Positions 41,601 through 52,200 of a stretch of 64,000 nucleotides of DNA are shown here, one piece after another (the first letter of the stretch is position 1; every line of letters starts with the position of its first letter). The notes beneath the pieces are model-generated. The model worked only from the letters and a program-made list of their open reading frames with translations, was not told the origin of the DNA and searched no databases. Source of the DNA: Paludibacteraceae bacterium (GTDB taxonomy: Bacteria; Bacteroidota; Bacteroidia; Bacteroidales; Paludibacteraceae); the NCBI GenBank assembly GCA_024401535.1, contig JAKSKX010000004.1:1-64000 (forward strand), written 5' to 3'. Both the position numbers and the translations under genes were made by a program.

Positions 41601-42524
41601 TTACTTGTCACAAACAGGGCGGATAGACATTTCAGCTCCTGGCTCTCCATAGTCGATATCAGAATCTATTCCAAGTTCGCTTTCACATTTACTTTTATAA
41701 AAGGAAGAGAAATAGAAAGGACAATATTCCAATCCACTATGGTTACATGGGCCTTCATCACATTCTACATAATAGTCATTGTAAGTAGAAGTCCAGTAGC
41801 TTCTAGGGAAAACATCTCTACTGGAATAGAAATGTTGCTTTGTACTATTCACTAAAGGCATTTCAATTGACATGCCACTTGGTCCAGTAAACCTTACGAT
41901 ATAACCATACTCACCACCAAAATCAGGTGAATGGAAAGGTAAAGAAATTGTGTCAAACACTATACTACACTTTGTAATGAGTTCTTCAAACTCCTCTTTA
42001 GTTGGCATTCTCCATTTTCCTCCGCAGACTCTTGTTGCTATATCATATCTTGGTTTCAAATGCTTTAAAGAATCAATAGTATCTTCTAAGAAACCATTAT
42101 CATATCCCCAACTACAGCCTTCCTGATTCAGCGTTGTGTCAGTCCAAGAGCATTGCGCACCTTTTCCGATAGGACAGGATGCACCGATATTTATGTTAGC
42201 CCATTTTACAGACAATCCTAAATCTACTGCTCTAAGTTCTTCTGAAACGCACAAAGAATCAAGATACGACTCCTCTTTAGGCCACATGATCTTCTTCATT
42301 TCCTCATATTCCTGGTGCTTTTCATTCCTTAATTGTTTCAAGTCACTGTATGCCTGAAGATACTTAACATCAAGCTCAACATTAGATGCCTTGTTACTAA
42401 TCTTCTCAACTTTAGCAACCAATCCGTCATACTCCTCGCATTGCATGTAAGCGACTTCACAAAGAACAGTAATTGTTACTATCATGAGTAAAAAAGAAAC
42501 AATCTTTAAAACTTTCTTTACCAT
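41601..42524 (-). CDS. Membrane-anchored protein with Bacteroidales paralogous (DUF1566-like) domain
   Basis: A 307-residue protein with one N-terminal transmembrane helix (residues 5-26), a coiled-coil stalk (about 30-95), and a C-terminal domain starting AVDLGLSVKWANINIGASCP. That domain contains CGGKWRMPTKEEFEELI and YWTST and ends SIRPVCDK. It is the common Bacteroidales/Fibrobacter paralogous domain related to DUF1566 and C-type-lectin-like folds, with about ten cysteines. It should lie on the periplasmic side. It starts 11 bp after a small membrane protein gene that has a similar stalk. Confidence 0.82.
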   Translation of the reverse strand: MVKKVLKIVSFLLMIVTITVLCEVAYMQCEEYDGLVAKVEKISNKASNVELDVKYLQAYSDLKQLRNEKHQEYEEMKKIMWPKEESYLDSLCVSEELRAVDLGLSVKWANINIGASCPIGKGAQCSWTDTTLNQEGCSWGYDNGFLEDTIDSLKHLKPRYDIATRVCGGKWRMPTKEEFEELITKCSIVFDTISLPFHSPDFGGEYGYIVRFTGPSGMSIEMPLVNSTKQHFYSSRDVFPRSYWTSTYNDYYVECDEGPCNHSGLEYCPFYFSSFYKSKCESELGIDSDIDYGEPGAEMSIRPVCDK

Positions 42525-42535
42525 AGCTCTCTGTA

Positions 42536-42694
42536 TTAGTGATCCAACCTGTCAAGTTCTACCTTCAAGCTATCAAACTTACAATATGAAGCATCCAGCG
42601 TTTCCTGGACGGAAGCATTCCTTTTCCAAAGGTATATGTTTAGTCCAGCCATAAGCAAAACTAAAACACCGCATATTTTCAATACTACATTCAT
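42536..42694 (-). CDS. Small membrane-anchored coiled-coil protein (52 residues)
   Basis: ATG at 42694, TAA at 42536-42538. It begins MNVVLKICGVLVLLMAGLNI (transmembrane), then has a short charged helix (FDSLKVELDRLDH). Its layout mirrors the N-terminal helix and stalk of the next gene, 11 bp downstream, so the two may form a complex. A TATCTTTG -7 box lies at 42725-42718, 23 bp upstream. Confidence 0.7.
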   Translation of the reverse strand: MNVVLKICGVLVLLMAGLNIYLWKRNASVQETLDASYCKFDSLKVELDRLDH

Positions 42695-42785
42695 ATCATT
42701 ACTATTATTAGACTGAACAAAGATAGAAATTAAATCAATACTGATAACCTAAAGCATACAAACTTTAACAACTTTTAACTAAACT

Positions 42786-42817
42786 AAAAAAAGCTGTCTG
42801 ATATTACCAAACAGCTT
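42786..42817 (-). terminator. Terminator of hflX
   Basis: AAAGCTGT (42789-42796) pairs with ACAGCTTT (42810-42817), followed on the minus strand by T residues. Confidence 0.85.
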
Positions 42818-42826
42818 TTATATTGT

Positions 42827-44071
42827 TTATTTCTCCTCCTCTCCTAACTCGTCATAAGTCTGGAATAGGAAGTCGTTGTAAGGGAAACGAGTAATGTGAA
42901 TCTCCTTGACTCTATCGTAAAGAAGTTTCTTGAAATCATCCAAGTTAGCCTTATTCTTAGCCGAAATAAAGATGCAGTCACGGTCGTTAAGCTTAGCCAT
43001 CCACATCTTTTTCAACTCGTCAAGACTATAGTTTTCACGTCTCTTCGGAGTTAGGTCGTCCTCTGCCTTCTCTATGTAAGTGAAAGCGTCTATCTTGTTG
43101 AATACAATAATCTGCGGCTTGTTTGGCTGCTCTTTGTCAATGTCAGCAAGAGTCTTGTTTACAACCTCAAGCTGGTCCTCGAAAGTAGGGTGAGAGACAT
43201 CAACCACATGCACCAATAGGTCAGCCTCCCTAACCTCGTCAAGAGTTGACTTGAAGCTCTCTATCAAGTCATGAGGCAGCTTGCGGATAAAACCTACTGT
43301 GTCGGACAAAAGGAACGGAAGGTTTGAAATAGTAACTTTGCGCACTGTTGTGTCCAAAGTTGCGAACAACTTGTTCTCAGCAAACACATCGCTCTTGCTT
43401 AACATGTTCATTATTGTTGACTTGCCGACGTTAGTATAGCCTACAAGTGCCACACGAACAATCTTGCCACGATTCTGACGCTGAGTAGTCTTCTGTCTTT
43501 CAACTTCTACCAACTCCTTCTTCAAAAGTGAAATCTTGTTAAGGATAATACGGCGGTCAGTCTCTATCTGAGTCTCTCCGGTACCACGCATACCGATACC
43601 TCCCTTTTGACGGTCAAGGTGAGTCCACATTCGAGTCAAGCGAGGCAGCATATACCTTAGCTGAGCCAACTCGACCTGAGTCTTGGCGTGTGCAGTCTGC
43701 GCTCTCTTGGCGAATATGTCAAGAATGAGGATTGTTCGGTCAAGCACCTTGACACCCAACTCCTTCTCTATGTTACGCAACTGCTTTGGCGACAACTCAT
43801 CATCAAAGATTACAAGGCTTACGGCATCTTCCTCCTCCTCTCGCATCTTGATGTATTCCTTTATCTCCTCCAGTTTACCCGGACCGACGTATGTGTTCGA
43901 GTTAGGCTGAACAAGTTTCTGAAGGAACTGCTTCTGAGGATAAGCACCTGCAGTCTCTGCCAGGAAAGCTAGCTCGTCCAGGTATTCCTGAGCTTTCTGC
44001 TCGGGCACATTCTGTGTAATAAGGCCGACAAGTATTGCCTTCTCGTCATATATCTCTGTTATTTCTTCCAT
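42827..44071 (-). CDS. hflX: Ribosome-associated GTPase HflX
   Basis: A 414-residue GTPase with the HflX N-terminal domain (LVGLITQ; FDDELSPKQLRNIEKELG), a glycine-rich linker (KGGIGMRGTGETQIETDRR) and a G domain. G1 is GYTNVGKST, G3 DTVGFIRKLP and G4 NKID. HflX splits stalled ribosomes under stress. It lies 3 bp downstream of a thioesterase gene, so the two are translationally coupled. Confidence 0.96.
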   Translation of the reverse strand: MEEITEIYDEKAILVGLITQNVPEQKAQEYLDELAFLAETAGAYPQKQFLQKLVQPNSNTYVGPGKLEEIKEYIKMREEEEDAVSLVIFDDELSPKQLRNIEKELGVKVLDRTILILDIFAKRAQTAHAKTQVELAQLRYMLPRLTRMWTHLDRQKGGIGMRGTGETQIETDRRIILNKISLLKKELVEVERQKTTQRQNRGKIVRVALVGYTNVGKSTIMNMLSKSDVFAENKLFATLDTTVRKVTISNLPFLLSDTVGFIRKLPHDLIESFKSTLDEVREADLLVHVVDVSHPTFEDQLEVVNKTLADIDKEQPNKPQIIVFNKIDAFTYIEKAEDDLTPKRRENYSLDELKKMWMAKLNDRDCIFISAKNKANLDDFKKLLYDRVKEIHITRFPYNDFLFQTYDELGEEEK

Positions 44072-44074
44072 AGC

Positions 44075-44464
44075 TTATAGTTTACTCATAAATCGTTCCT
44101 TAATCACTACAAACCTCTCGTGATAGGCAGTTCCTATAACGTCTCCCTTGTCGTCTGTTGCAGTGATTTCGTAACAAATCTTTCTTCCGTCAATTTTGAC
44201 TATCTTAGCCTCAACATCAACCGGCTTTCCGATTGCAGTGGCCTTGACATGCTTGACATTTATCTCTATACCAACAGTGTCAGTACCCTCTTCAAGGTCA
44301 GGCTTGACCATCTCGAGTGCCGTCTGTTCCATCTTTGCCACAAGAGCAGGAGTACCGAACACCATAAGCCCGCCGCTGCCCAAGGCAACAGCTGAATCGC
44401 TCTCGGCAACTATATATTGTCTCTTTGAAATATCTCCTTCTTTCATATCGTTTTTATATGACAA
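44075..44464 (-). CDS. Hotdog-fold acyl-CoA thioesterase (FlK-like)
   Basis: A 129-residue single hotdog domain: VFGTPALVAKMEQTALEMVKP (central helix), TVGIEINVKHVKATAIGKPV and YEITATDDKGDVIGTAYHERFVV. The length and TPALVAKMEQTA pattern fit the fluoroacetyl-CoA thioesterase-like family, most of which act on unknown acyl-CoAs. The Met at 44446 is an alternative start. It precedes hflX. Confidence 0.85.
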   Translation of the reverse strand: MSYKNDMKEGDISKRQYIVAESDSAVALGSGGLMVFGTPALVAKMEQTALEMVKPDLEEGTDTVGIEINVKHVKATAIGKPVDVEAKIVKIDGRKICYEITATDDKGDVIGTAYHERFVVIKERFMSKL

Positions 44465-44523
44465 GAGTTAAGAACCCAACTGTATGAGTCCTTAACTCTA
44501 ATGGAATATTACATAATCAATTG

Positions 44524-45609
44524 TTAATCTTCATCTTTGTCGTCATCAGCACTATCCTCCATATCCGGCTTGCTCTTGATAGCTGCGCGAACCTGCGCGT
44601 CAATCTCGGCAGCCACCTCAGGATTGTTCTTCATGTAATCCTTGGCAGCATCTCTACCCTGGGCAATCTTGTTGTCCTTGTAGCTGTACCAAGAACCTGA
44701 CTTCTTGATGATTCCATATTCAACACCATAGTCAACAAGCTCTCCTACATAAGAGATACCCTCACCGAACATGATATCGAACTCAGCCTTTCTGAACGGA
44801 GGTGCAACCTTATTCTTGATAACCTTTACCTTAGTTGCATTACCGATAACCTCGTCTCCATCCTTAATTGGAGAACCACGGCGGATATCAATACGAACTG
44901 AAGCGTAGAATTTAAGAGCGTTACCACCTGTTGTTGTCTCTGGGTTACCGAACATAACACCGATCTTCTCACGCAACTGGTTGATAAAGATACAAGTTGT
45001 GTTAGTCTTGTCGATAGTGGCAGTAAGCTTTCTCAATGCTTGTGACATAAGTCTAGCCTGAAGACCCACTCTGCTGTCGCCCATGTCACCCTCGATCTCT
45101 GCCTTTGGAGTAAGCGCAGCAACCGAGTCGATAACAACCAAGTCAACTGCCGAAGAACGTATCAACTGGTCAGCAATCTCAAGAGCCTGCTCACCGCTGT
45201 CCGGCTGTGAAATAACAAGGTTGTTGATATCCACACCAAGCTTGTGGGCATAGAATCTGTCGAAAGCGTGCTCGGCATCAATAATAGCGGCAAGTCCGCC
45301 ATTCTTCTGAGCCTCAGCAATGGCATGAATTGCCAAAGTTGTCTTTCCTGACGACTCAGGTCCATAGATCTCGATTATACGACCGCGAGGATAACCGCCA
45401 ACGCCAAGAGCAACATCCAAACCGATGGAACCGGTATGAATAACCTGTACCTCCTCCTGCTTGTTGTCTCCAAGTCGCATAATAGAACCCTTGCCATGGT
45501 CTTTCTCTATCTTTTCCATAGCCAGCTGAAGTGCTTTCAACTTCTCGATTGAAGGGCCTCCAGCCTTTACCTCAGTAGCTTTAGTCTCTGCTGTGTTTTC
45601 TTTAGCCAT
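44524..45609 (-). CDS. recA: Recombinase RecA
   Basis: A 361-residue RecA with Walker [10 protein letters not shown], Walker [11 protein letters not shown], the L2 loop region [30 protein letters not shown] and the polyacidic end [10 protein letters not shown]. It drives homologous recombination and the SOS response where present. It lies 16 bp downstream of tilS. No LexA-like box was recognised. An inverted repeat GAGTTAAG/CTTAACTC (44465-44498) lies after its stop. Confidence 0.97.
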   Translation of the reverse strand: MAKENTAETKATEVKAGGPSIEKLKALQLAMEKIEKDHGKGSIMRLGDNKQEEVQVIHTGSIGLDVALGVGGYPRGRIIEIYGPESSGKTTLAIHAIAEAQKNGGLAAIIDAEHAFDRFYAHKLGVDINNLVISQPDSGEQALEIADQLIRSSAVDLVVIDSVAALTPKAEIEGDMGDSRVGLQARLMSQALRKLTATIDKTNTTCIFINQLREKIGVMFGNPETTTGGNALKFYASVRIDIRRGSPIKDGDEVIGNATKVKVIKNKVAPPFRKAEFDIMFGEGISYVGELVDYGVEYGIIKKSGSWYSYKDNKIAQGRDAAKDYMKNNPEVAAEIDAQVRAAIKSKPDMEDSADDDKDED

Positions 45610-45625
45610 AATTCTTTGATTTTTA

Positions 45626-46981
45626 TTAAGATTTGGTTACTACTTCAATTGTCAAGACTCTTTTTGTGTTTTTAGTAATTCTGAATCGATTGTCAGTTCG
45701 CAAACCGACCACCCAAACAATTTCATTACCACTAGTCAAAAGCCAGACCGATTCCTTTTCAAATATAGAAAGTTTTTCATCAATGAAAAAGTCGCTCAGC
45801 TTTTTCCTACCTTTCATGCCAAAAGGAATAAAGGTGTCCCCTTTCTTCCAATGTCTCAACACAAATGGAAATTCGATTAAGTCGGAATCAATATTACAAA
45901 CAACAGGTTCCTTCCTTAGAACGAAATCCTCGATAGCACATTTTGATAGCTTCAAAGCCAATGGTTTTACAACCATGTCCGCATTGCCATCAATAGTATA
46001 TATCTCTTCGCTTGCGTTATCATTTGCAAATGTAGGGTTATTTTTCTTAATAACAAATTTTTTTCGATTTATTATTGCTTTTAACCCCAAATTTGACAAA
46101 AATTGGTCACCTTGGCAATTTTTTTTCGCCGCAACCGTTAAAATATCTCTGCAAACTTTGGGAGAAAAACCATAAGGTTTCAAAAGCTCGAAGCAAACAT
46201 AGTCACTGAATTCGTCCTTAATTATTTTATCAAGGTCTATGACGATCTCTTCCTCATTTTCGGAAACAATCTCTTTTTTTAGCATCTCCAAATAATGCAG
46301 ATTGAAGCCATACGCCTGATTAAGGTTCTCTATGGATGTAAGCAAAGATTTCTTGAAAGTCGGATTTGCCTCCTGCAGACTTGGAATTATGATGTTGCGC
46401 ATCTTGTTGCGCATATATACAGACTCGAAATTAGTGGAGTCATCGACATATCTCAAATTGTTTTCACTTACAAAGTCAGTGACTTCATCCCTTGAAACGC
46501 AGAGCATAGGTCTGACTATTCTACCATTCTTGGGTTTGATGCCTGTCAATCCCTGCAGTCCGGTTCCTCTGCTCATGTTAATCAGGAAAGTTTCTATCAC
46601 ATCATCCAAATGGTGTGCTATCGCTATAAAGTCGAACTTTTCTGAATCAAGCAGTTTGTCGAACCATCCGTATCTAAGCTCCCTCGCACCCATCTCTATG
46701 GAAATGTGTCTGCTCTTGGAATACTCCTCAGTCTGGAAATCAGTCTGGAATAGTGGAATTGAATGGTTATTGCAAAATGCCTCTACGAACTGCTGGTCTC
46801 TGTTGGACTCGTCCCCTCTCAAATGGAAATTGCAGTGAGCTGCTGAAACATTGTATCCCAGCTTCTTCAATGCGAAAAGAAGTGCGATTGAGTCCCTTCC
46901 TCCACTCACACCCACAAGTATTCTGTTGCCATGAGCAAATAACTTGTTTTCGACAATATACGACTCAACCTTAGAAAGCAT
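45626..46981 (-). CDS. tilS: tRNA(Ile)-lysidine synthase TilS
   Basis: A 451-residue N-type PP-loop ATPase with SGGRDS at residues 26-31, [19 protein letters not shown] and the AHHLDD motif. It also has the TilS C-terminal domains, including the [23 protein letters not shown] segment. It converts C34 of the CAU-anticodon tRNA-Ile to lysidine so that AUA is read as isoleucine. It begins 3 bp after the upstream secreted-protein gene and precedes recA by 16 bp, giving one operon. Confidence 0.95.
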   Translation of the reverse strand: MLSKVESYIVENKLFAHGNRILVGVSGGRDSIALLFALKKLGYNVSAAHCNFHLRGDESNRDQQFVEAFCNNHSIPLFQTDFQTEEYSKSRHISIEMGARELRYGWFDKLLDSEKFDFIAIAHHLDDVIETFLINMSRGTGLQGLTGIKPKNGRIVRPMLCVSRDEVTDFVSENNLRYVDDSTNFESVYMRNKMRNIIIPSLQEANPTFKKSLLTSIENLNQAYGFNLHYLEMLKKEIVSENEEEIVIDLDKIIKDEFSDYVCFELLKPYGFSPKVCRDILTVAAKKNCQGDQFLSNLGLKAIINRKKFVIKKNNPTFANDNASEEIYTIDGNADMVVKPLALKLSKCAIEDFVLRKEPVVCNIDSDLIEFPFVLRHWKKGDTFIPFGMKGRKKLSDFFIDEKLSIFEKESVWLLTSGNEIVWVVGLRTDNRFRITKNTKRVLTIEVVTKS

Positions 46982-46984
46982 CTG

Positions 46985-48646
46985 CTAATCCTTTGTATTT
47001 CGGAACAGGTTTACTGTACCCTTTTTCTCAATCTTGTTGCCTGCAGAGTCTGTGGCCTCTATCACGTAGTAGTATGCTCCATTAGCCATATCCCTACCTT
47101 TGTATGTACCGTCCCACCCCTTTGTAATGTCGTTGGACTCATATACTTTCTTTCCGAAAGTATTATAGATAGCTATCTCGAAATCCTTGATAGAGACATA
47201 AGAGACACGGAACTCGTCATTCTTGTTGTCTCCGTTCGGAGTAAAGATGTTGGGAACAAACAACTCCGGCTTAGACAAATTCATTGCTATCCATGCGGAA
47301 TCCGTACAACCTGAATTCAAGTTCTTGGCTTTGAACATGATGTACTGCTTCAAAGTTTTGTTATGCTCTATTTGCATGCTTATTCTGTCCTGAGCATAGA
47401 CAATACGCGAACCCTTGAAGTCACGGGCATAGGCAAAGTGCCACTCTAGGTTTGCTCCTGTCGGACTTGGATTTCCATACATCTCGACTTTGAACGGAGT
47501 AGAGAAAGAATTGTCAAGCAGACCTCCTTCTCCCTTAACAAACTGAACTTCCAATTCATTCATGGCATCAGCACGGTTATGCTCAACCTTGTCCGCAAAC
47601 ATAGCTACAGGAGAAACTGTAACACCAATATTGAATGTGTCAGTAACGAACTCCTCTGCCTTGCCGAACACTGTCTCCCTCAAAATATATGGGCACTTCA
47701 TGTTTGGAGTTGGAAGATATACGACAACACCTTTCGCAGCATAAGTCTCTTTTGTTATCTGACCGTCATTCTCCCCGTCAAAGTTGTCATACTCTACTTC
47801 AAACTCTCTCTTTATCTCAACTTTCTTGCCTGCTTTGTTTGTATAGCTCATAATAGGGAAGGCACACAAAGCAACTTGCTCACAGCTTAACCTCAGACTC
47901 TCTTGCTTGTACAAGACAGAATCCCTGCGAATTACCACAGAATCATCTGGAAATATGTAGCAGAAACCTTTCACCTTTGAAACATAGTCGGTTCCGTCAA
48001 CAGCGTTAGGAACAACTACATCATAAGCATAGCTATAGACATACGAAAGAAGGATAGAGTCTCTGTATGCTCTGCGAACAGAATCCTTTGCGTAGTTTGT
48101 CAAAGCCCCTCTATCTTCAAGCATTGCATTTGTTAGAGCAGGAAAAACCGTATCAGAACTATGCCTTACATATAATGAAGTGTCGCTTACAGGAACAAAT
48201 GTAGAATCCTTTACAAATGTGTAGGGCAAAGACTCCTTATTGAAATGGCTGAATACTGCCGAGTCCTTAGTTACGAAACAAGCCTTGACAGAATCTACTG
48301 GCAGGTGCTGGAAACCAAGAACACACGAAGGGTTCTCGAATCCTACTACATCGCACATTACATTTGCCTTTAATGTATATGACACAGTTGAAGAGTCGGC
48401 AGAATAGACACCTTTTATAACCTCACTGTTGTCAAGCCTTATACCTACATCTTTCTTGCTCTTTGCACCGCTCAAATCTATTACTAGCTTGAACTGAGGT
48501 GCAGACACACGGAGAAGAGTTAGACTATCGCTGTTGTTCGATACCTCTACCTCTTCAAAATCAGCATCCTCCACACTATATCTGCCTGCAAATGCAAACG
48601 TGCTAGTAAAGAATACCAGCAATGCCGAAATTATGTAATTTCTCAT
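46985..48646 (-). CDS. Type IX secretion substrate with gliding-motility C-terminal domain
   Basis: A 553-residue exported protein: signal peptide (MRNYIISALLVFFTSTFAFA), several beta-rich Ig-like domains, and the C-terminal gliding-motility-associated domain. This domain starts ELFVPNIFTPNGDNKNDEF and includes IYNTFGKKVYES, WDGTYKGRDMANGAYYY and the terminal KKGTVNLFR strand. That domain (CHU_C type) directs secretion across the outer membrane by the type IX system. The cargo function is unknown. It is joined to tilS with a 3-bp gap, which is a functionally odd pairing. Confidence 0.88.
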   Translation of the reverse strand: MRNYIISALLVFFTSTFAFAGRYSVEDADFEEVEVSNNSDSLTLLRVSAPQFKLVIDLSGAKSKKDVGIRLDNSEVIKGVYSADSSTVSYTLKANVMCDVVGFENPSCVLGFQHLPVDSVKACFVTKDSAVFSHFNKESLPYTFVKDSTFVPVSDTSLYVRHSSDTVFPALTNAMLEDRGALTNYAKDSVRRAYRDSILLSYVYSYAYDVVVPNAVDGTDYVSKVKGFCYIFPDDSVVIRRDSVLYKQESLRLSCEQVALCAFPIMSYTNKAGKKVEIKREFEVEYDNFDGENDGQITKETYAAKGVVVYLPTPNMKCPYILRETVFGKAEEFVTDTFNIGVTVSPVAMFADKVEHNRADAMNELEVQFVKGEGGLLDNSFSTPFKVEMYGNPSPTGANLEWHFAYARDFKGSRIVYAQDRISMQIEHNKTLKQYIMFKAKNLNSGCTDSAWIAMNLSKPELFVPNIFTPNGDNKNDEFRVSYVSIKDFEIAIYNTFGKKVYESNDITKGWDGTYKGRDMANGAYYYVIEATDSAGNKIEKKGTVNLFRNTKD

Positions 48647-48719
48647 CTTTCCTTATATTACTAACAATAGAGACGAAGCAAGCCCCGTCTCTACAACTGG
48701 AATTTCCTATGATTCTACG

Positions 48720-49181
48720 CTATCTCAATCTGTCAGCACTCCTTACCAAAGTTTCATCTGCGCCGATTGCCCTCACTGCAAGAAAAAATGCAATTATCAC
48801 GAATATAGGGAACGTAACCACAAATGTGGCCATGAAAGAGTAACCCTCGCAATTACTTGAAAGAAGGTATGCAAGAACTGCTGTAAGAATACAATTTCCG
48901 ATATAGACAAGAAGGTCCATTGTAGCCAGGCGAATCTGTGCAATTCTCTTCTTGAAGGACAAAATAACAACAAACGTAAAAAGAATGTTTATTATTGTCA
49001 AAACGAAGGAAGGCCACATATACTCTACCACTTCTCCTCTTGCATTTACAGCACTGAATGTATTTATGTCTATTACATCATTTGTTGTCTCATTCAACAA
49101 ATGTGCAAAAGGAATAAATATCGGTAAAATCATTGCAAGCACCGCTATTAGCAAATAAACAGTCTGTATTCTCTGAATCAT
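48720..49181 (-). CDS. DUF4293 four-helix membrane protein
   Basis: A 153-residue inner-membrane protein with four hydrophobic segments. The diagnostic start is MIQRIQTVYLLIAVLAM and the end is ADETLVRSADRLR. DUF4293 is specific to Bacteroidota and of unknown function; it is often next to housekeeping genes. A TACCTTTG -7 box is at 49216-49209. The 73-bp gap to the next gene is compatible with co-transcription. Confidence 0.9.
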   Translation of the reverse strand: MIQRIQTVYLLIAVLAMILPIFIPFAHLLNETTNDVIDINTFSAVNARGEVVEYMWPSFVLTIINILFTFVVILSFKKRIAQIRLATMDLLVYIGNCILTAVLAYLLSSNCEGYSFMATFVVTFPIFVIIAFFLAVRAIGADETLVRSADRLR

Positions 49182-49270
49182 CTTTTGTTGTTATTTATGT
49201 TTTGTTGGCAAAGGTAGTAAATAAAAATAAATATTCTATTACAACCTTAAATTATCTCTCCTATTGAGGT

Positions 49271-52200
49271 TTACTGAATAACCTTGCTTGGACTCTCTCC
49301 GAAGAATTCCTTGAACTTTCTCGAGAAATATGCCGGGTCAGAGAATCCAACCGCATAAGCCACATCAGTTACCGAATACTTGCCCTCCTTAAGCATCTCC
49401 ATAGACTTGTTCATTCGGTACTCTGTAAGCATCTCTATAGGAGTCTTGCCTGACAACGAACGAGTTCTACGGTTCAACGTAGCAGGACTGATTGCAAGTT
49501 CAGAAGCCATCTTGTCAACTGACAGAGCACTGTCAGAATAGTTGGCCTCAATCATCTTGAACACCTCAGCTATAAGAGGGTTGATTTCTTCTGACTTTAC
49601 ATCCTCGCCATTTATCTTGCGCTCTACAATCTTCTCCTGAAGGCTTCTTAGAATCTTGAATGAATTGCTTATCTTGAGCAGTATTTCCTTACGCTCGAAA
49701 GGCTTGTTGATGTAATCTATTGCGCCGACAGAAAGACCAAGAATACGATCCACCTCGTCAGTATTTGCAGACATGAACATCAAAGGAATATGCTTAAAGT
49801 CCTTGTTTCCTGCTATAGACTTGTACATCTCGATACCATTCATTACAGGCATCTGCACATCACTTAGTACGAAATCAGGCATCTCGCTCTGTACCATCTG
49901 CAATCCCTCGTAACCATCCTTGGCAACTATTACAGTACAATATTTAGACAGATATGAATAAAGATTTTCACGAATCAAGTCGTCGTCGTCAACAACAAGA
50001 ATCTTTGCTCCCTCTATTGATATTGTGTCTATTTCCACTGTTTCACGCTCAATTACCATCTGTCTGACTTCGTCGTCAGAAGCATTGATAACGAAAGATA
50101 TTGAAGTTCCTTTTCCCTCCTCGCTGACAATTTCAATCTTTGTACCAAGTTTGGTAGCGTAATCCTTGACAATACTCAAACCAATACCTGTACTCATCTC
50201 CTTCTCAGTTCCTTCCGAATGCTGGTACAAGTCGTTGTTAAGAAGTTCTCTTACCTTCTCGTTGCTCATACCTACTCCGCTATCAGCCACGCAAATCAAG
50301 ATCTTTCTATCCTGTTCCAAGGCTGACACCTTGATGTTACCTCCGCGAGGGGTAAACTTCACAGCATTATTTATAATGTTCCTTATCATTGTACCGAACA
50401 GTCTGCTGTCCGTCCAACCATAGTGAGTAACATTCATTGACTTTTCAATCGAGATTTCCTTAGAGCTAATCACACCGTCTAGCAAGGACATCTCACGATT
50501 TACTATCGTCTCTATGTCAATCTTTGCAAATGTGGCCTGCAGACTCTCACGCTTCTCCTTAGCCCAGCTAACCAAATCCACCATTTCGTTCTGCAGACTT
50601 ACAGCCTGGTTATAGATATGGTTGACATTGGAGTTGGTCTCCTTCTCTCGTTCCAAAGCTCCAACGATACCGAACATTGGATTCTTCAAGTCATGGGCAA
50701 CAACTGAAATCAATCGGTCTTTGTCCGTTAGGGCAATGCGTAGCTCTGCTGTTCTTTCCTCAACCATCTGCTTGAGCATCTGCTTCTGCTGGTTGAAACG
50801 CATCATACGGTACTTATATGCGGCGAATGCTGCAAACAATACCAATGACACCCAGACAAGGATGGCAATGCCGCTTCGCCACCAAGGAGGCAAAACCTTT
50901 ACATTCAAAGTGAGCATACAATCCTCTGTACGAGTTCCTGGCTTGCTTATTCTAACTTCAAGCTTATGCTCACCCTCAGGCAAGTATGTGAACTGAAGCT
51001 TTCGGTCTTTGCCCACCTCGTTCCATCTTCCAGAATCACTACCGCTCAATCTGTAGCTTACCACAGGCAGAACTCCTGCCTTATAGTCAATTACGTCAAT
51101 GTCTATCTCTACATTGTCGGAAAGTCTGCTCGGAAGAACAAGCTCGTCAAGTTCGCTTAGCATTCCCTCCTTCAACACTCCATCTACACGAGGCTTTACT
51201 ATTGACCCATTTATATACAGGTTGCCGAAACGGCACATTTCTGTAGGCTGAACGGAATTCAAGTGTTCATAGTCAATGATATAGAATCCTGTGTTTGTTC
51301 CGATATATACCTTTCCGTCCTTCTCCATGATAGCTCTTTCATAGAAGTAGCTCTTTGCAAAGTCACCGAAATAACCTGGTATCTCGAAATATGTCTTCTT
51401 AGTGTAGTCGAAACACAGCACACCGCCAAAACGCGTTACAAAGAATCTGCCGTCATTGGTTTTAGCTATGGACAAATACTCGCAGTTAGGAAGGAAGTCC
51501 AAGATCTCCTGCTTCTTTCCGTCAGAACTGAATCTCATAACACCCTTGCTTGTACTTGCAAAGAAGTTACCCTCCTCGTCTAGCACACCATCTGTTACCT
51601 TCAAAGGATTATGGCTCTTTTCGTTTGCTATATCCGGAAGCACATGCATTGTATCTTGAGCCGTAGCCCTCCAGATAGTATTTGTTGTAATAATCCAAAT
51701 TGTTCCGTCCTTGCTTTCAACTGCCTTGAACACCCACATATCTGCCCACATACAGTCATCTGTGCGATAGTACTGACGGTGACACAATCCTGTATTTGGA
51801 TCCTGTTCAATGACTCCACCTCCGGCAGTAAGGAACAGAACTTTTCCTGACTTGCACTGAAGTGTTCCGAATATACATTTCTCAGTATTCTGATAACCCT
51901 TGAATGGTTCATCCCAATACTTCTCTGTCTTAGGGTCGAACAATACACATCCTCCGCCCCAAGTACTCAATCGGAACAACCCGTTACGGGCTTTTTCCAC
52001 CCACAACAAGTTGTTGTTCTTCATTTCAATGAGCTTCACCTCGCTCATGTCACTCTTCATGCGGTAAAGCCCCTTTCCGTCTCCACCCATGTAGATGTTT
52101 CCCTCGTCGTCGCTTGCAAAGGCAGAACATGTGAAGCTTGGCACACCATACTGGTCGCTGCTTACTACACCGTACTCTGTCTTCTTTCTTAGCCTATAGA

